This document shows, in pieces, positions 24,851 to 33,231 of a stretch of DNA of 64,000 nt. Positions within the stretch are counted from its first letter, which is position 1. Each line of letters starts with the position of its first letter. A program made the position numbers and the translations under genes. Below the pieces are notes generated by a model. It made no database searches, was not told the origin of the DNA, and saw only the letters and a program-made list of their open reading frames with translations. The stretch spans positions 62,001-126,000 of the forward strand of contig NZ_JBHUEA010000005.1 in NCBI RefSeq assembly GCF_042680685.1, written 5' to 3'. The stretch comes from Amnibacterium endophyticum (lineage in GTDB: Bacteria > Actinomycetota > Actinomycetes > Actinomycetales > Microbacteriaceae).

Positions 24851-24869
24851 CGCACCCCAGTTGGAGGGG
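24851..24869. terminator. Short hairpin after RNA methyltransferase gene
   Basis: CACCCC and GGGGTG pair across a 7-nt loop directly behind the stop codon of the minus-strand methyltransferase gene. There is no U-tract. Confidence 0.45.
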
Positions 24870-24871
24870 TG

Positions 24872-26044
24872 TCAGGCGGGCGCGAGGGCGGCGACCGCCT
24901 CGAGGTGGTGCGTGTTCGGGAACAGGTCGAAGGCCTCGAGCCGCACCGGTCGCCAGCCGAGCCCGGAAAAGGTGCGGAGGTCGCGGGCGAGCGCGACGGG
25001 GTCGCAGGCGACGTAGACGATCCGGGCGGGCTCGGACGCCGCGATCGCCCGCACCACCTCGGCGCCCGCACCGCTGCGGGGCGGGTCGAGCACGACGGTC
25101 GCTCCGGGACGGCGTCGCGGCCGGGCGAGGAAGCGGTCGACCCGGGCCGCCACCGCCCGGGCCCGCGGGCCGAGGTTGCCGGCCGCGTGCCCGCTCGCGG
25201 CCCGGTCCGACTCGAGCAGCACGACGCGGGCGTCGCCGAGCGCGGGGGCGAGCAGGCCGACGCCGCCGTAGAGGTCCAGGTTGTCAGCGTCGGGGTCGAA
25301 GGCGGCCGGGTCCAGCGCGTCCCGCACCGCCTGCTGCAGCGTCCTCGGCGCCGCGGGGTGCACCTGCCAGAAGCCCGTCGCCTCGAGCGAGAAGGCCCGC
25401 TCCCCCACGCGCTCGACGATCGGCGGATCGCTGCGCCGGGCGGCGAAGGCGCGGCCGCCGGTCGCGACGAGGTCGAGCGCCCGCCCGGTCGCGCGCTCGG
25501 GCAGCACCGCCTCCACCGCCTCGACCGCGAGCGGCAGGTCCGCCACCGGCACGACGGTGCGGCTGCGGGCCGCGTACGGGCGGACGCGGCCGGCGTCGTC
25601 GACGAGCAGGCGCACCCGGGTCCGGCTGCGGGTGCCGTCGGCCCGGCCCGGCACCGCGCGCACCGCGACGTCGAGGCCGGCGGGGTCGAGGCCGCCGGTG
25701 CGCTGCAGGGCGTCGCGCAGCACCTCGGTCTTCAGCGCCCGCTGGCGCTCCGGGGCGATGTGACCGAACTCGGCGCCGCCGGCCCGCTGCTCGGGGGCAC
25801 GGTCGAGCGCCGCCGCGGCCCACACGTGCTGCTGCCGGTCGGGCGACGCGCGCAGCACCTCGAGCGTCTCGGCGCGCCAGAAGCGGTCGTGCGCGTCGTC
25901 GGTGATCCGCGCGCGCACCCGCTCCCCCGGCAGGGTGTCCGCGACGAAGACCACGCGGCCCTCCAGCTCCGCGACGGCGACGCCGCCGTGCGCGATGCGC
26001 AGCACCTCGAGCTCGACCTCCGCCACCCCTCCAGCCTCTCGCAC
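24872..26044 (-). CDS. TRAM-domain RNA m5U methyltransferase (TrmA/RlmD family)
   Basis: The 390-aa protein begins with a TRAM beta-barrel (VELEVLRIAHGGVAVAELEGRVVFVADTLPGERVRARI). It ends with a Rossmann methyltransferase: LDLYGGVGLLAPALG (SAM loop), VVLDPPRSGAG, the catalytic-cysteine motif VYVACDPVALARDLRTF and the C-terminal FDLFPNTHHLEAVAAL. It would make 5-methyluridine in rRNA or tRNA. The [4Fe-4S] cysteines of RumA/RlmD (CGGC context) are replaced by RAGGAEFGH, so no cluster is expected. The GTG at 26044 has GGGAG seven nt upstream and was preferred to a GTG at 26026, whose purine run is too close. Confidence 0.85.
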   Translation of the reverse strand: MREAGGVAEVELEVLRIAHGGVAVAELEGRVVFVADTLPGERVRARITDDAHDRFWRAETLEVLRASPDRQQHVWAAAALDRAPEQRAGGAEFGHIAPERQRALKTEVLRDALQRTGGLDPAGLDVAVRAVPGRADGTRSRTRVRLLVDDAGRVRPYAARSRTVVPVADLPLAVEAVEAVLPERATGRALDLVATGGRAFAARRSDPPIVERVGERAFSLEATGFWQVHPAAPRTLQQAVRDALDPAAFDPDADNLDLYGGVGLLAPALGDARVVLLESDRAASGHAAGNLGPRARAVAARVDRFLARPRRRPGATVVLDPPRSGAGAEVVRAIAASEPARIVYVACDPVALARDLRTFSGLGWRPVRLEAFDLFPNTHHLEAVAALAPA

Positions 26045-26073
26045 GCCGGGGCTCCCTCGACGCTCGACCGGCC

Positions 26074-26196
26074 TTGCCGCTTTCGCCCCCTGCATGCGCC
26101 CCCAGCGGTACAGAAGTCGCAACAGCCCAAGAGCGTGCTGCGGGACTTGCCGCTTCCGTCCCCGTTCCGCGCTTCCGGGGGCGCAGAAGTGGCAAC
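26074..26196. repeat. Tandem pair of 50-bp dyad elements between divergent genes
   Basis: Two units of exactly 50 bp (26074-26123 and 26147-26196) both start TTGCCGCTTYCG and end CAGAAGTSGCAAC, so each is an inverted repeat with a variable middle. A related half-element (TTGCCACTTC) occurs in the purE terminator dyad at 15791. The gap carries the start regions of two divergent genes, so an operator or mobile-repeat origin is possible. Confidence 0.6.
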
Positions 26197-26235
26197 CCCC
26201 GGAGGGCGCGCGGGGCGGGTGGCTAGCGTGACGGG

Positions 26236-26859
26236 GTGCGGTTGGTGCTCGCCTCGACGTCCCCCGCCCGGCTGGCCCTGCTGCGCGCCGCCGGGATCGA
26301 GCCGGAGGCGGTGCCGCCCGGCGTGGACGAGGAGGCCGAGGTCGCGGCCGAGGAGGCGCGGCTGGGGCGCGCCCTGCCGGCGGAGGAGCTGGTCCTGCTG
26401 CTCGCGCGACTGAAGGCCGAGGCCGTCGCTGAGCGGCTCGGCACGGCCGACGCGCTCGTGCTCGGCGGCGACTCGGCCTTCGCCTTCGACGGGCGGGTGT
26501 TCGGCAAGCCGCACACGCCGGCGGCCGCGCTGGCGCGTTGGCGGGCCCAACGCGGTCACTCCGGCGTGCTGCACTCGGGGCACTGGCTCGTCGACGCCCG
26601 GCACGGCACCGGGTCGGGCTCGGCGACCTCGGCCGAGGTGCGCTTCGCGGGCGACCTGGCGGACGCGGAGCTGGAGGCCTACGTGGCCTCGGGCGAGCCG
26701 CTGGAGGTCGCGGGGGCGTTCACGATCGACGGGCTCGCCGGGGCCTTCATCGACCGGATCGAGGGCGACCCGTCGACGGTGGTCGGGCTGTCGCTGCCCG
26801 CGCTCCGCCGCCTCGTCACCGCCACCGGCACCCCCTGGCCGGCGCTCTGGAACCGCTGA
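26236..26859 (+). CDS. maf: Maf nucleotide pyrophosphatase
   Basis: Maf proteins hydrolyse non-canonical or pyrimidine nucleoside triphosphates to monophosphates and influence septum formation. The 207-aa product has the N-terminal LVLASTSPARLALLRAAGI loop, the central ALVLGGDSAFAFDGRVFGKP active-site segment, and AFTIDGLAGAFIDRIEGDPSTVVGLSLPALRRL near the C-terminus, all family hallmarks. GTG 26236 is preceded by TAGCGT (26224-26229) with a six-nt gap, indicating leaderless expression. Its position between the carboxylase genes accDE and accA matches the ancestral actinobacterial order. Confidence 0.92.
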   Translation: MRLVLASTSPARLALLRAAGIEPEAVPPGVDEEAEVAAEEARLGRALPAEELVLLLARLKAEAVAERLGTADALVLGGDSAFAFDGRVFGKPHTPAAALARWRAQRGHSGVLHSGHWLVDARHGTGSGSATSAEVRFAGDLADAELEAYVASGEPLEVAGAFTIDGLAGAFIDRIEGDPSTVVGLSLPALRRLVTATGTPWPALWNR

Positions 26860-26945
26860 GTTGTGGACCCCGCCACTGGATGCGACCGGAGGTCTGTGGG
26901 AGGTCACCAAGGAGGCGCCTCGGGCCGTGAATAGGCTATGGATCC

Positions 26946-28775
26946 ATGACGCTTTCCGCCGACGTGGCCGCTCCGACCGGCGAGGACGCGCCCACCCGGC
27001 GGCGGATCGCGAAGCTGCTCGTCGCCAACCGCGGTGAGATCGCCGTCCGGATCCTCCGGGCCGCCCGCGACTCCGGCATCGCGTCGGTCGCGGTGTACGC
27101 CGATCAGGACCGCGACGCCCGCCACGTGCGGCTCGCGGACGAGGCCTACGCGCTCGGCGGCACGACGAGCGCCGAGACCTACCTGGTCATCGAGAAGCTC
27201 CTCTCCGTAGCGCGGCGCAGCGGCGCGGACGCGGTGCACCCGGGCTACGGCTTCCTCGCCGAGAACAGCGCCTTCGCCCAGGCGGTCATCGACGCCGGCC
27301 TGATCTGGATCGGCCCGCCGCCCTCGGCGATCGAGGCGCTCGGGGACAAGGTGACCGCGCGCCACGTCGCCGAGTCGGTCGGCGCCCCCCTGGCGCCCGG
27401 CACCCTGAACCCGGTCGCGGGCGCCGACGAGGTGGTCGCCTTCGCGCAGCAGGTCGGCCTGCCGATCGCGATCAAGGCCGCCTTCGGCGGCGGCGGGCGC
27501 GGCCTCAAGGTCGCCCGCACGATGGAGGAGATCCCGGAGCTGTTCGATTCCGCGACCCGCGAGGCGGTCGCCGCCTTCGGGCGCGGCGAGTGCTTCGTCG
27601 AGAAGTACCTCGACAAGCCGCGGCACGTCGAGACGCAGTGCCTCGCGGACGCGTTCGGCGACGTCGTCATCGTCTCCACGCGGGACTGCTCGCTGCAGCG
27701 CCGGCACCAGAAGCTGGTCGAGGAGGCCCCGGCCCCCTTCATCACCGACGAGCAGCGGGATCTGCTCTACCGCTCGTCGAAGGCGATCCTGCAGCAGGTC
27801 GGCTACGTCGGCGCCGGCACCTGCGAGTTCCTGATCGGCGCGGACGGCACCGTCTCCTTCCTCGAGGTGAACACGCGCCTGCAGGTCGAGCACCCGGTGT
27901 CCGAGGAGGTCACGGGCATCGACCTCGTGCGCGAGCAGTTCCGCATCGCGGAGGGCGAGCCGCTCGGCTACGGCGACCCCGAGCCGCGCGGGCACTCGTT
28001 CGAGTTCCGCATCAACGGGGAGGACCCGGGCCGGAACTTCCTGCCGTCCCCGGGGCCCGTGCAGTCGTTCCGGGTGCCGGGCGGCCCCGGCGTGCGCGTC
28101 GATTCCGGCGTGACCACCGGCGACGTCGTCTCGGGCGCGTTCGACTCGCTGCTCGCGAAGCTGATCGTGACCGGCTCCGATCGCGCGGACGCGCTCGAGC
28201 GCTCGCGCCGCGCGCTCGCCGAGTTCGAGGTCGCGGGGCTCCCGACCGTCATGCCGTTCCACCGCGTGGTCGTGGACGACCCCGCCTTCACGGCGGAGGA
28301 CGGCCGGTTCGGCGTCTACACGAACTGGATCGAGACCGCGTTCGACAACACGATCGAGCCGTGGAGCGGGTCGCTCGGCGACCAGGGGCCGACCGGTCCG
28401 ACGCCGGACGACCGCCGCAAGGTGACGGTCGAGGTGAACGGCAAGCGCCTCGAGGTCGTGCTGCCCGCCGCGCTCGCGGTGCCGGGCGCGGGCCAGCCGG
28501 CCCCGGCGGCCGCTCCCCCGCGCCGCCGCGGTGCCGCGTCCCGCGCGGGCACCTCGAGCGGCAACGCGGTGAAGGCGCCGATGCAGGCCACGGTCGTGAA
28601 GGTCGCGGTCGAGGACGGCCAGCGCGTCGTCAGCGGCGACCTGCTCGTGGTGCTCGAGGCGATGAAGATGGAGCAGCCGCTCACCGCGCACCGCGACGGC
28701 GTCGTGGCGAACCTCGCCGCGACCCCGGGCACGACCGTCAGCTCCGGCACCGCCCTGCTCGAGATCGTCGACTGA
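26946..28775 (+). CDS. accA: Acyl-CoA carboxylase alpha subunit: biotin carboxylase plus biotin carrier (AccA3 type)
   Basis: The 609-aa subunit fuses an ATP-dependent biotin carboxylase with a biotin carrier. The biotin carboxylase part shows KLLVANRGEIAVRI at the N-terminus, HPGYGFLAENS, IKAAFGGGGRGLKV and FLEVNTRLQVEHPVSEEVTG. The carrier has the biotinylation motif VLEAMKMEQPL (Lys near residue 573). It partners AccD and AccE from 19.5-21.4 kb and is the substrate of BirA. The length is that of AccA3. TAGGCT (26932-26937) lies eight nt before the ATG. The N-terminal 16 residues before the first strand are unstructured-looking. Together the subunits should supply malonyl-CoA and/or methylmalonyl-CoA. 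Confidence 0.95.
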   Translation: MTLSADVAAPTGEDAPTRRRIAKLLVANRGEIAVRILRAARDSGIASVAVYADQDRDARHVRLADEAYALGGTTSAETYLVIEKLLSVARRSGADAVHPGYGFLAENSAFAQAVIDAGLIWIGPPPSAIEALGDKVTARHVAESVGAPLAPGTLNPVAGADEVVAFAQQVGLPIAIKAAFGGGGRGLKVARTMEEIPELFDSATREAVAAFGRGECFVEKYLDKPRHVETQCLADAFGDVVIVSTRDCSLQRRHQKLVEEAPAPFITDEQRDLLYRSSKAILQQVGYVGAGTCEFLIGADGTVSFLEVNTRLQVEHPVSEEVTGIDLVREQFRIAEGEPLGYGDPEPRGHSFEFRINGEDPGRNFLPSPGPVQSFRVPGGPGVRVDSGVTTGDVVSGAFDSLLAKLIVTGSDRADALERSRRALAEFEVAGLPTVMPFHRVVVDDPAFTAEDGRFGVYTNWIETAFDNTIEPWSGSLGDQGPTGPTPDDRRKVTVEVNGKRLEVVLPAALAVPGAGQPAPAAAPPRRRGAASRAGTSSGNAVKAPMQATVVKVAVEDGQRVVSGDLLVVLEAMKMEQPLTAHRDGVVANLAATPGTTVSSGTALLEIVD

Positions 28776-28779
28776 GCGT

Positions 28780-28832
28780 TCCATCTTGTAGGCGGATCTC
28801 GGTCCCTGGCCGAGATCCGCCTACAAGATGGA
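28780..28832. repeat. CATCTTGTAGGC inverted repeat, copy 2 (perfect 23-bp arms)
   Basis: Arms 28780-28802 and 28810-28832 are exact complements around a 7-nt loop. The element begins 4 nt after the accA stop and lies between accA and the convergent lpdA, so it can serve both genes as a terminator. Confidence 0.75.
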
Positions 28833-28851
28833 GCACCGGCGGGACGCCGCG

Positions 28852-30288
28852 CTACGCGACGATGTGCATCGCCCTCGCGGCGTCCGTGATCGCGCCCGAG
28901 AGCGACGGGTAGACGCTGAAGGCGCGCGCCAGCTGGTCGACCGTCAGCCGGTGCTCGACCGCGAGCGCGATCGGCAGGATCAGCTCGCTGGCCCGCGGCG
29001 ACGCGATGACCCCGCCGATCACCGTGCCGGAGCCGGTGCGGGCGAAGAGCTTCACGAAGCCGTCCTGCAGCGACAGCATCTTCGCCCGCGGGTTCGAGGC
29101 GAGCGGCAGCTTGTAGATCTCGCCCTGCGCGATCCCGTCCTCGATCTGCTTCTGCGTCCAGCCGACGGTCGCGATCTCGGGCGCCGTGAAGATGTTGCTC
29201 GTCACGTTCCGCAGCTCGGTCGGGGTGACCGCATCGCCCATCGCGTGGAACACCGCGGTGCGCCCCTGCTGGCTCGCGACCGAGGCGAGCGGCAGGAAGG
29301 TCGTGCAGTCGCCGGCCGCGTAGATCGAGGGGCGGGAGGTCGACCCGACCCGGTTCACCCGGATGTGCCCGGACGCGTCCAGCTGCACGCCCGCCTCCTC
29401 CAGCCCGATGCCGGCCGTGTTCGGGATGGAGCCGACCGCCATCAGGCAGTGGCTGCCCCGGACCTCGCGCCCGTCGTCGAGGGTCGCGACGACCTCGTCG
29501 CCCTGCCGCTCCACCTTCACCGCGCGGCTGCGCCCGAGCACGTGCATGCCGCCGCGGGTGAAGACCTCCTCGAGCAGCCGGGCCGCGTCCTCGTCCTCGC
29601 CGGGCAAGACGCGGTCGCGGCTCGAGATCAGCGTCACCTCGCTGCCGAGCTGCATGTAGGCGGAGGCGAACTCCGCCCCCGTCACCCCGGAGCCGACGAC
29701 GATGATGTGCTCCGGCACCTCGTCGAGCTCGTACAGCTGCGTCCAGGTGAGGATGCGCTCGCCGTCCGGCATCGCGGTGGGGAGCCGCCGGGGGCTGGCA
29801 CCCACGGCGACGACGGTCGTGTCCGCCTCGATCTCGTCGAAGTCGTGCGCGGTGCGCCCGCGGCCGGACGAGACGATCACGCGGCCCGGCCCGTCGAGGC
29901 GCCCGACGCCCTCCACGATGCGCACTCCCGCCTCCTCGAGCTGCGTCCGCATGTCGTCGGACTGCTGCCGGGCGAGCTTGCGGAGCCGCGCGTTCACGGC
30001 GCGGAGGTCGACCGCCACGTCGGGCTGCACCGGCCGGCCCGATCCGTTCGGCACGCTGTAGCGCACGCCGAGCTTCGCGATGCGGCCGATCGCACCGGTC
30101 GCCTGCGCGGTGGCGATGAGCGTCTTCGACGGCACGACGTCCGTCAGCACCGCCGAGCCGCCGACGCCGGCCCGCTCGACGAGCACGACCTCCGCGCCCT
30201 CCTGCCGCCCCGTCAGCGCGGCCTCGTACCCGCCGGGGCCGCCGCCCAGCACGACGATGCGGTGGTTGCGCTCGAACTCATGGCTCAC
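28852..30288 (-). CDS. lpdA: NAD(P)H-quinone dehydrogenase of the LpdA (Rv3303c) type
   Basis: The 478-aa flavoprotein has the disulfide-reductase fold: FAD loop VVLGGGPGGYEAAL, NAD(P) loop IIVVGSGVTGAEFASAY, second FAD motif IYAAGDCTTFLPLASVA and a dimerisation domain. The redox-active CxxxxC is missing (GGSAVLTDVVPSK), as in mycobacterial LpdA, which reduces quinones rather than lipoamide. It is therefore expected to be a cytoplasmic NAD(P)H:quinone reductase linked to redox defence. The gene is divergent from punA, with 85 nt between the start codons, as in the mycobacterial arrangement. No strong Shine-Dalgarno is visible ahead of ATG 30288. Confidence 0.9.
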   Translation of the reverse strand: MSHEFERNHRIVVLGGGPGGYEAALTGRQEGAEVVLVERAGVGGSAVLTDVVPSKTLIATAQATGAIGRIAKLGVRYSVPNGSGRPVQPDVAVDLRAVNARLRKLARQQSDDMRTQLEEAGVRIVEGVGRLDGPGRVIVSSGRGRTAHDFDEIEADTTVVAVGASPRRLPTAMPDGERILTWTQLYELDEVPEHIIVVGSGVTGAEFASAYMQLGSEVTLISSRDRVLPGEDEDAARLLEEVFTRGGMHVLGRSRAVKVERQGDEVVATLDDGREVRGSHCLMAVGSIPNTAGIGLEEAGVQLDASGHIRVNRVGSTSRPSIYAAGDCTTFLPLASVASQQGRTAVFHAMGDAVTPTELRNVTSNIFTAPEIATVGWTQKQIEDGIAQGEIYKLPLASNPRAKMLSLQDGFVKLFARTGSGTVIGGVIASPRASELILPIALAVEHRLTVDQLARAFSVYPSLSGAITDAARAMHIVA

Positions 30289-30373
30289 AGGTCCATCTTG
30301 AAGGTCTTCGGGCGCGTCGGCCCGTGGCGCAGCCGGATCTCCCCGGAGAGGGGCGGCCCCCTACGCTGCAGAC

Positions 30374-31213
30374 ATGCCGGACCTCGACCTCGACGCCCCC
30401 GAGACCCCGCCCACCGCCGTCGCCCAGCTGGCCGCGGCCGAGCTCGTGCGCCGCACCGGCGTGGAGCGCCACGACATCGCGCTGACGCTCGGCAGCGGCT
30501 GGGGCCGTGCCGCCGAGCGCCTCGGCGAGATCGTCGCCCGCGTCCCCGCCGACGAGGTCCCCGGCTTCACCGCATCCGGCATCCCGGGGCACTCCGGGCA
30601 GCTCACCTCCATCCGGCTCGCGAACGGCCTGCACGCGCTCGTGATCGGCGCCCGCACCCACTTCTACGAGGGCCGGGGCGTCCGCCGCGTCGTGCACAGC
30701 GTCCGCACCGCGGCCGCCGCCGGCGCGAAGGTGATGGTGCTGACGAACGGCGCGGGCGGCATCGACCCGTCCTGGTCCCCCGGCACGCCCGTGCTGATCA
30801 GCGACCACATCAACCTGACGGCCGCCTCGCCGCTCGAGGGCGCGACCTTCATCGACGTGACCGACCTCTACTCCTCGCGGCTGCGCGCGCTCGCTCGCGA
30901 GGTCGACCCCTCGCTCGACGAGGGCGTGTACGTGCAGTTCCGCGGCCCGCAGTTCGAGACCCCGGCGGAGGTGCGGATGGCGCGCACCATGGGCGGCACC
31001 ATCGTCGGTATGTCGACGGCCCTCGAGGCGATCGCCGCGCGCGAGGCCGGCGTCGAGGTGTTCGGCATCAGCCTCATCACGAACCTCGCGGCCGGCATCT
31101 CGGACAGCCCGCTGAACCACGAGGAGGTGCTCGAGGCCGGCCGCAACGCCGAGGAGCACCTCGCGGGCCTGCTGTCCCGCATCGTCGGACGCATCGCCGA
31201 ATCGGTGGCCTGA
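30374..31213 (+). CDS. punA: Purine-nucleoside phosphorylase
   Basis: This trimeric-type PNP cleaves purine nucleosides with phosphate to base and (deoxy)ribose 1-phosphate. The 279-aa sequence has LTLGSGWG (phosphate loop), ARTHFYEGRGV, VLTNGAGGI, FRGPQFETPAEVRMAR and MSTALEAIAAREAGVEVFGISLITNLAAGI. TACGCT (30362-30367) is six nt before ATG 30374, the leaderless pattern. Two nt separate its stop from the phosphomannomutase start, so the two genes form an operon. The sugar phosphate released could be interconverted by the neighbouring mutase. Confidence 0.93.
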   Translation: MPDLDLDAPETPPTAVAQLAAAELVRRTGVERHDIALTLGSGWGRAAERLGEIVARVPADEVPGFTASGIPGHSGQLTSIRLANGLHALVIGARTHFYEGRGVRRVVHSVRTAAAAGAKVMVLTNGAGGIDPSWSPGTPVLISDHINLTAASPLEGATFIDVTDLYSSRLRALAREVDPSLDEGVYVQFRGPQFETPAEVRMARTMGGTIVGMSTALEAIAAREAGVEVFGISLITNLAAGISDSPLNHEEVLEAGRNAEEHLAGLLSRIVGRIAESVA

Positions 31214-31215
31214 GC

Positions 31216-32883
31216 GTGGCCGAGGGACCCCGCCCGGCGCTCGAGGACGACGCCCGCGCCTGGCTCGCCCTCGACCCCGATCCCGAGACGCGGGCGGAGG
31301 TGCAGGACCTGCTCGACCGCGCCGACGAGGCCGGGCTGCAGGACCGCTTCGGCGAGCGCCTCGTCTTCGGCACGGCGGGGCTGCGCGGCGCGCTCGGCGC
31401 CGGCCCGAACCGGATGAACCGCGTCGTCGTGCAGCAGACCTCCGCCGGGCTCGCCGCCTTCCTCCGCGGTCGGACGGACCGTCCGACCGCGGTCGTCGGG
31501 TACGACGGCCGCCGGAACTCCCGGGTCTTCGCGGAGGACGCCGTCGGGGTGCTGCGCGCCGCCGGCGTGGAGACGGTGCTGCTGCCCCGCGCCCTCCCCA
31601 CCCCGGTGCTCGCCTTCGCGGTGCGGGACCTCGACGCCGACGCGGGCGTGATGATCACCGCGAGCCACAACCCGGCGCCCGACAACGGCTACAAGCTCTA
31701 CCTCGGCGGCCCGGACCAGGGCTCGCAGCTCGTCGCCCCCGCGGACGCCGCGGTGCTCGCGGAGATCGAGCGCGTCGTCGCGACGGGGGCGCTGCCCGCG
31801 CGATCGACGGAGGCTCCCCTCGCCGACGAGGGCGTCGTCGAGCGCTACGTCGCCGCGACGGCGGCCGTGACCGACGCCAGCGGCGACCTGGACTGGGTCT
31901 ACACGCCCATGCACGGGGTCGGCCTCGAGACGGTGCGGGCGGTGCTCGCCGCCGCGGGCCTGCCGGCGCCCGCGGTCGTGGCCGAGCAGGCGGAGCCCGA
32001 CGCGGCGTTCCCGACCGCGCCCTTCCCGAACCCGGAGGAGCCCGGCACGCTGGACCTCGCGACGGCGCTCGCGGAGCGCACGGGCGCGACGCTGATCCTC
32101 GCCAACGACCCCGACGCGGACCGGCTCGCGGTCGCGATCCCCGACGGCCCCGCCTCGAGCGCCTCGGGACGGCGCGGCTGGCGGCGGCTCACCGGCAACG
32201 ACGTGGGGCTGCTGCTCGCCTGGCGCATCGCGTCCGGCACGACGGCGTCAGGCGGCACGCTCGCCTGCTCGGTGGTGTCGACGCCGGGGCTCGCGCGCAT
32301 CGCGGAGCGCTTCGGCCTCCTCCACACCGAGACCCTCACGGGCTTCAAGTGGATCTCGAGGGCTCCCGCCCTGCTCTTCGGGTTCGAGGAGGCGCTCGGC
32401 TACCTCGTCGACCCGGAGGTCGTGCGGGACAAGGACGGGATCAGCGCGCTGGTCGCGGTGCTCGCCGCCGCGATCGAGCAGGCGGCCGAGGGGCGCGGCC
32501 TCGCGGATCTGCTCGCGGAGATCGAGGCGGCGGTGGGCCGCTTCGACTCGGCGCAGGTGTCGCTGCGCGTCGAGGACCTGTCGCGGATCGCCGCCATCAC
32601 GGCCTCGCTCCGCGCCGACCCGCCGGCCGAGATCGGCGGGTTCGCCGTGGAGTCGGTGGACGACCTCGCCGGCGGCAGCGACGACCTCCCGCCGACGGAC
32701 GCGCTGCGCTACCGGCTGACCGGCGGCGCCCGCGTGATCGTGCGCCCCTCGGGTACCGAGCCGAAGCTGAAGGTCTACCTCGACGTGGTCTCGGACGTCG
32801 CGACGCCGGAGGAGCGCCGGCGGGAGACCGATGCGGCGCTGGCCGCGCTGCGGACCGGCGTCGACGCCCTCCTCGCCCGCTGA
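31216..32883 (+). CDS. pmmB: Phospho-sugar mutase (PmmB-like phosphoglucomutase/phosphomannomutase)
   Basis: The 555-aa enzyme belongs to the alpha-D-phosphohexomutase family. It has GTAGLRG near the N-terminus, catalytic serine in MITASHNPAPDNGYKLYLG, the metal loop DPDADRLAVAI, sugar-specificity GFEEALGYLV and the phosphate-binding IVRPSGTEPKLKVYLDV. Its length and position after a purine nucleoside phosphorylase match mycobacterial PmmB. It may act on ribose/deoxyribose phosphates (phosphopentomutase) as well as hexose phosphates, which would fit the salvage context. GTG 31216 follows the punA stop by 2 nt and lacks its own clear ribosome site. Confidence 0.88.
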   Translation: MAEGPRPALEDDARAWLALDPDPETRAEVQDLLDRADEAGLQDRFGERLVFGTAGLRGALGAGPNRMNRVVVQQTSAGLAAFLRGRTDRPTAVVGYDGRRNSRVFAEDAVGVLRAAGVETVLLPRALPTPVLAFAVRDLDADAGVMITASHNPAPDNGYKLYLGGPDQGSQLVAPADAAVLAEIERVVATGALPARSTEAPLADEGVVERYVAATAAVTDASGDLDWVYTPMHGVGLETVRAVLAAAGLPAPAVVAEQAEPDAAFPTAPFPNPEEPGTLDLATALAERTGATLILANDPDADRLAVAIPDGPASSASGRRGWRRLTGNDVGLLLAWRIASGTTASGGTLACSVVSTPGLARIAERFGLLHTETLTGFKWISRAPALLFGFEEALGYLVDPEVVRDKDGISALVAVLAAAIEQAAEGRGLADLLAEIEAAVGRFDSAQVSLRVEDLSRIAAITASLRADPPAEIGGFAVESVDDLAGGSDDLPPTDALRYRLTGGARVIVRPSGTEPKLKVYLDVVSDVATPEERRRETDAALAALRTGVDALLAR

Positions 32884-32898
32884 CGCACGAGTCCGTCT

Positions 32899-32931
32899 CG
32901 AAGGTGATCCGGCGGCACCGGATCACCTTCG
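32899..32931. terminator. Bidirectional hairpin between pmmB and PTS IIB
   Basis: CGAAGGTGATCCGG (32899-32912) and its exact complement (32918-32931) form a 14-bp stem with a 5-nt loop, 15 nt after the pmmB stop and 13 nt from the convergent IIB stop. Confidence 0.7.
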
Positions 32932-32944
32932 GAACGGAGCACCG

Positions 32945-33223
32945 CTAGTCGAGGGCGTCGGAGAGCTTCGCCTCGAGCTCCGCCTGGTCGAGGATGTTGT
33001 CGATCACGATCACCTGCGCGCTCGTGCGGCCGATGGTCGCGACGTGCTCCGGGCTCGTGAGGATCACCTGCGCGTCCTCGCTCTGCTCCCGCACCCGGGC
33101 GACGTCGGTCGCCGACACCTCAGCGGCGATGCCGATCCGGCCGAGCGCCCGCTGCGCCGAGACCCGCAGGATCTCGCTCGTCCCGATGCCCGCTCCGCAG
33201 AGCGTGAGGATCCTGATCGCCAC
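32945..33223 (-). CDS. Orphan PTS IIB component (ascorbate/galactitol-like)
   Basis: The 92-aa protein is a single PTS IIB domain. The phospho-accepting Cys sits in ILTLCGAGIGTSEILR near residue 9, and the fold ends VIVIDNILDQAELEAKLSDALD. IIB proteins pass phosphate from IIA to the incoming sugar at the membrane IIC. No IIA or IIC is encoded in the window, and the only other PTS gene is ptsI at 52.5 kb. The GTG start lies 8 nt after the add stop, with GGGGCG upstream, so it is probably cotranscribed with adenosine deaminase. Its role in this operon is unexplained; a regulatory function is possible. Confidence 0.8.
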   Translation of the reverse strand: MAIRILTLCGAGIGTSEILRVSAQRALGRIGIAAEVSATDVARVREQSEDAQVILTSPEHVATIGRTSAQVIVIDNILDQAELEAKLSDALD

Positions 33224-33231
33224 GGCCGCCC

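Noticed and set aside
26938..26949. ATG-GAT-CCA-TGA minigene overlapping the accA start
   Set aside because: It would lie upstream of the predicted leaderless transcript start, so it would not be in the mRNA.
30289..30312. GGTCCATCTTGAAGG near the lpdA start as a sixth CATCTTGTAGGC element
   Set aside because: Only about eight bases match, there is no complementary arm, and it is at a 5' end rather than after a stop.
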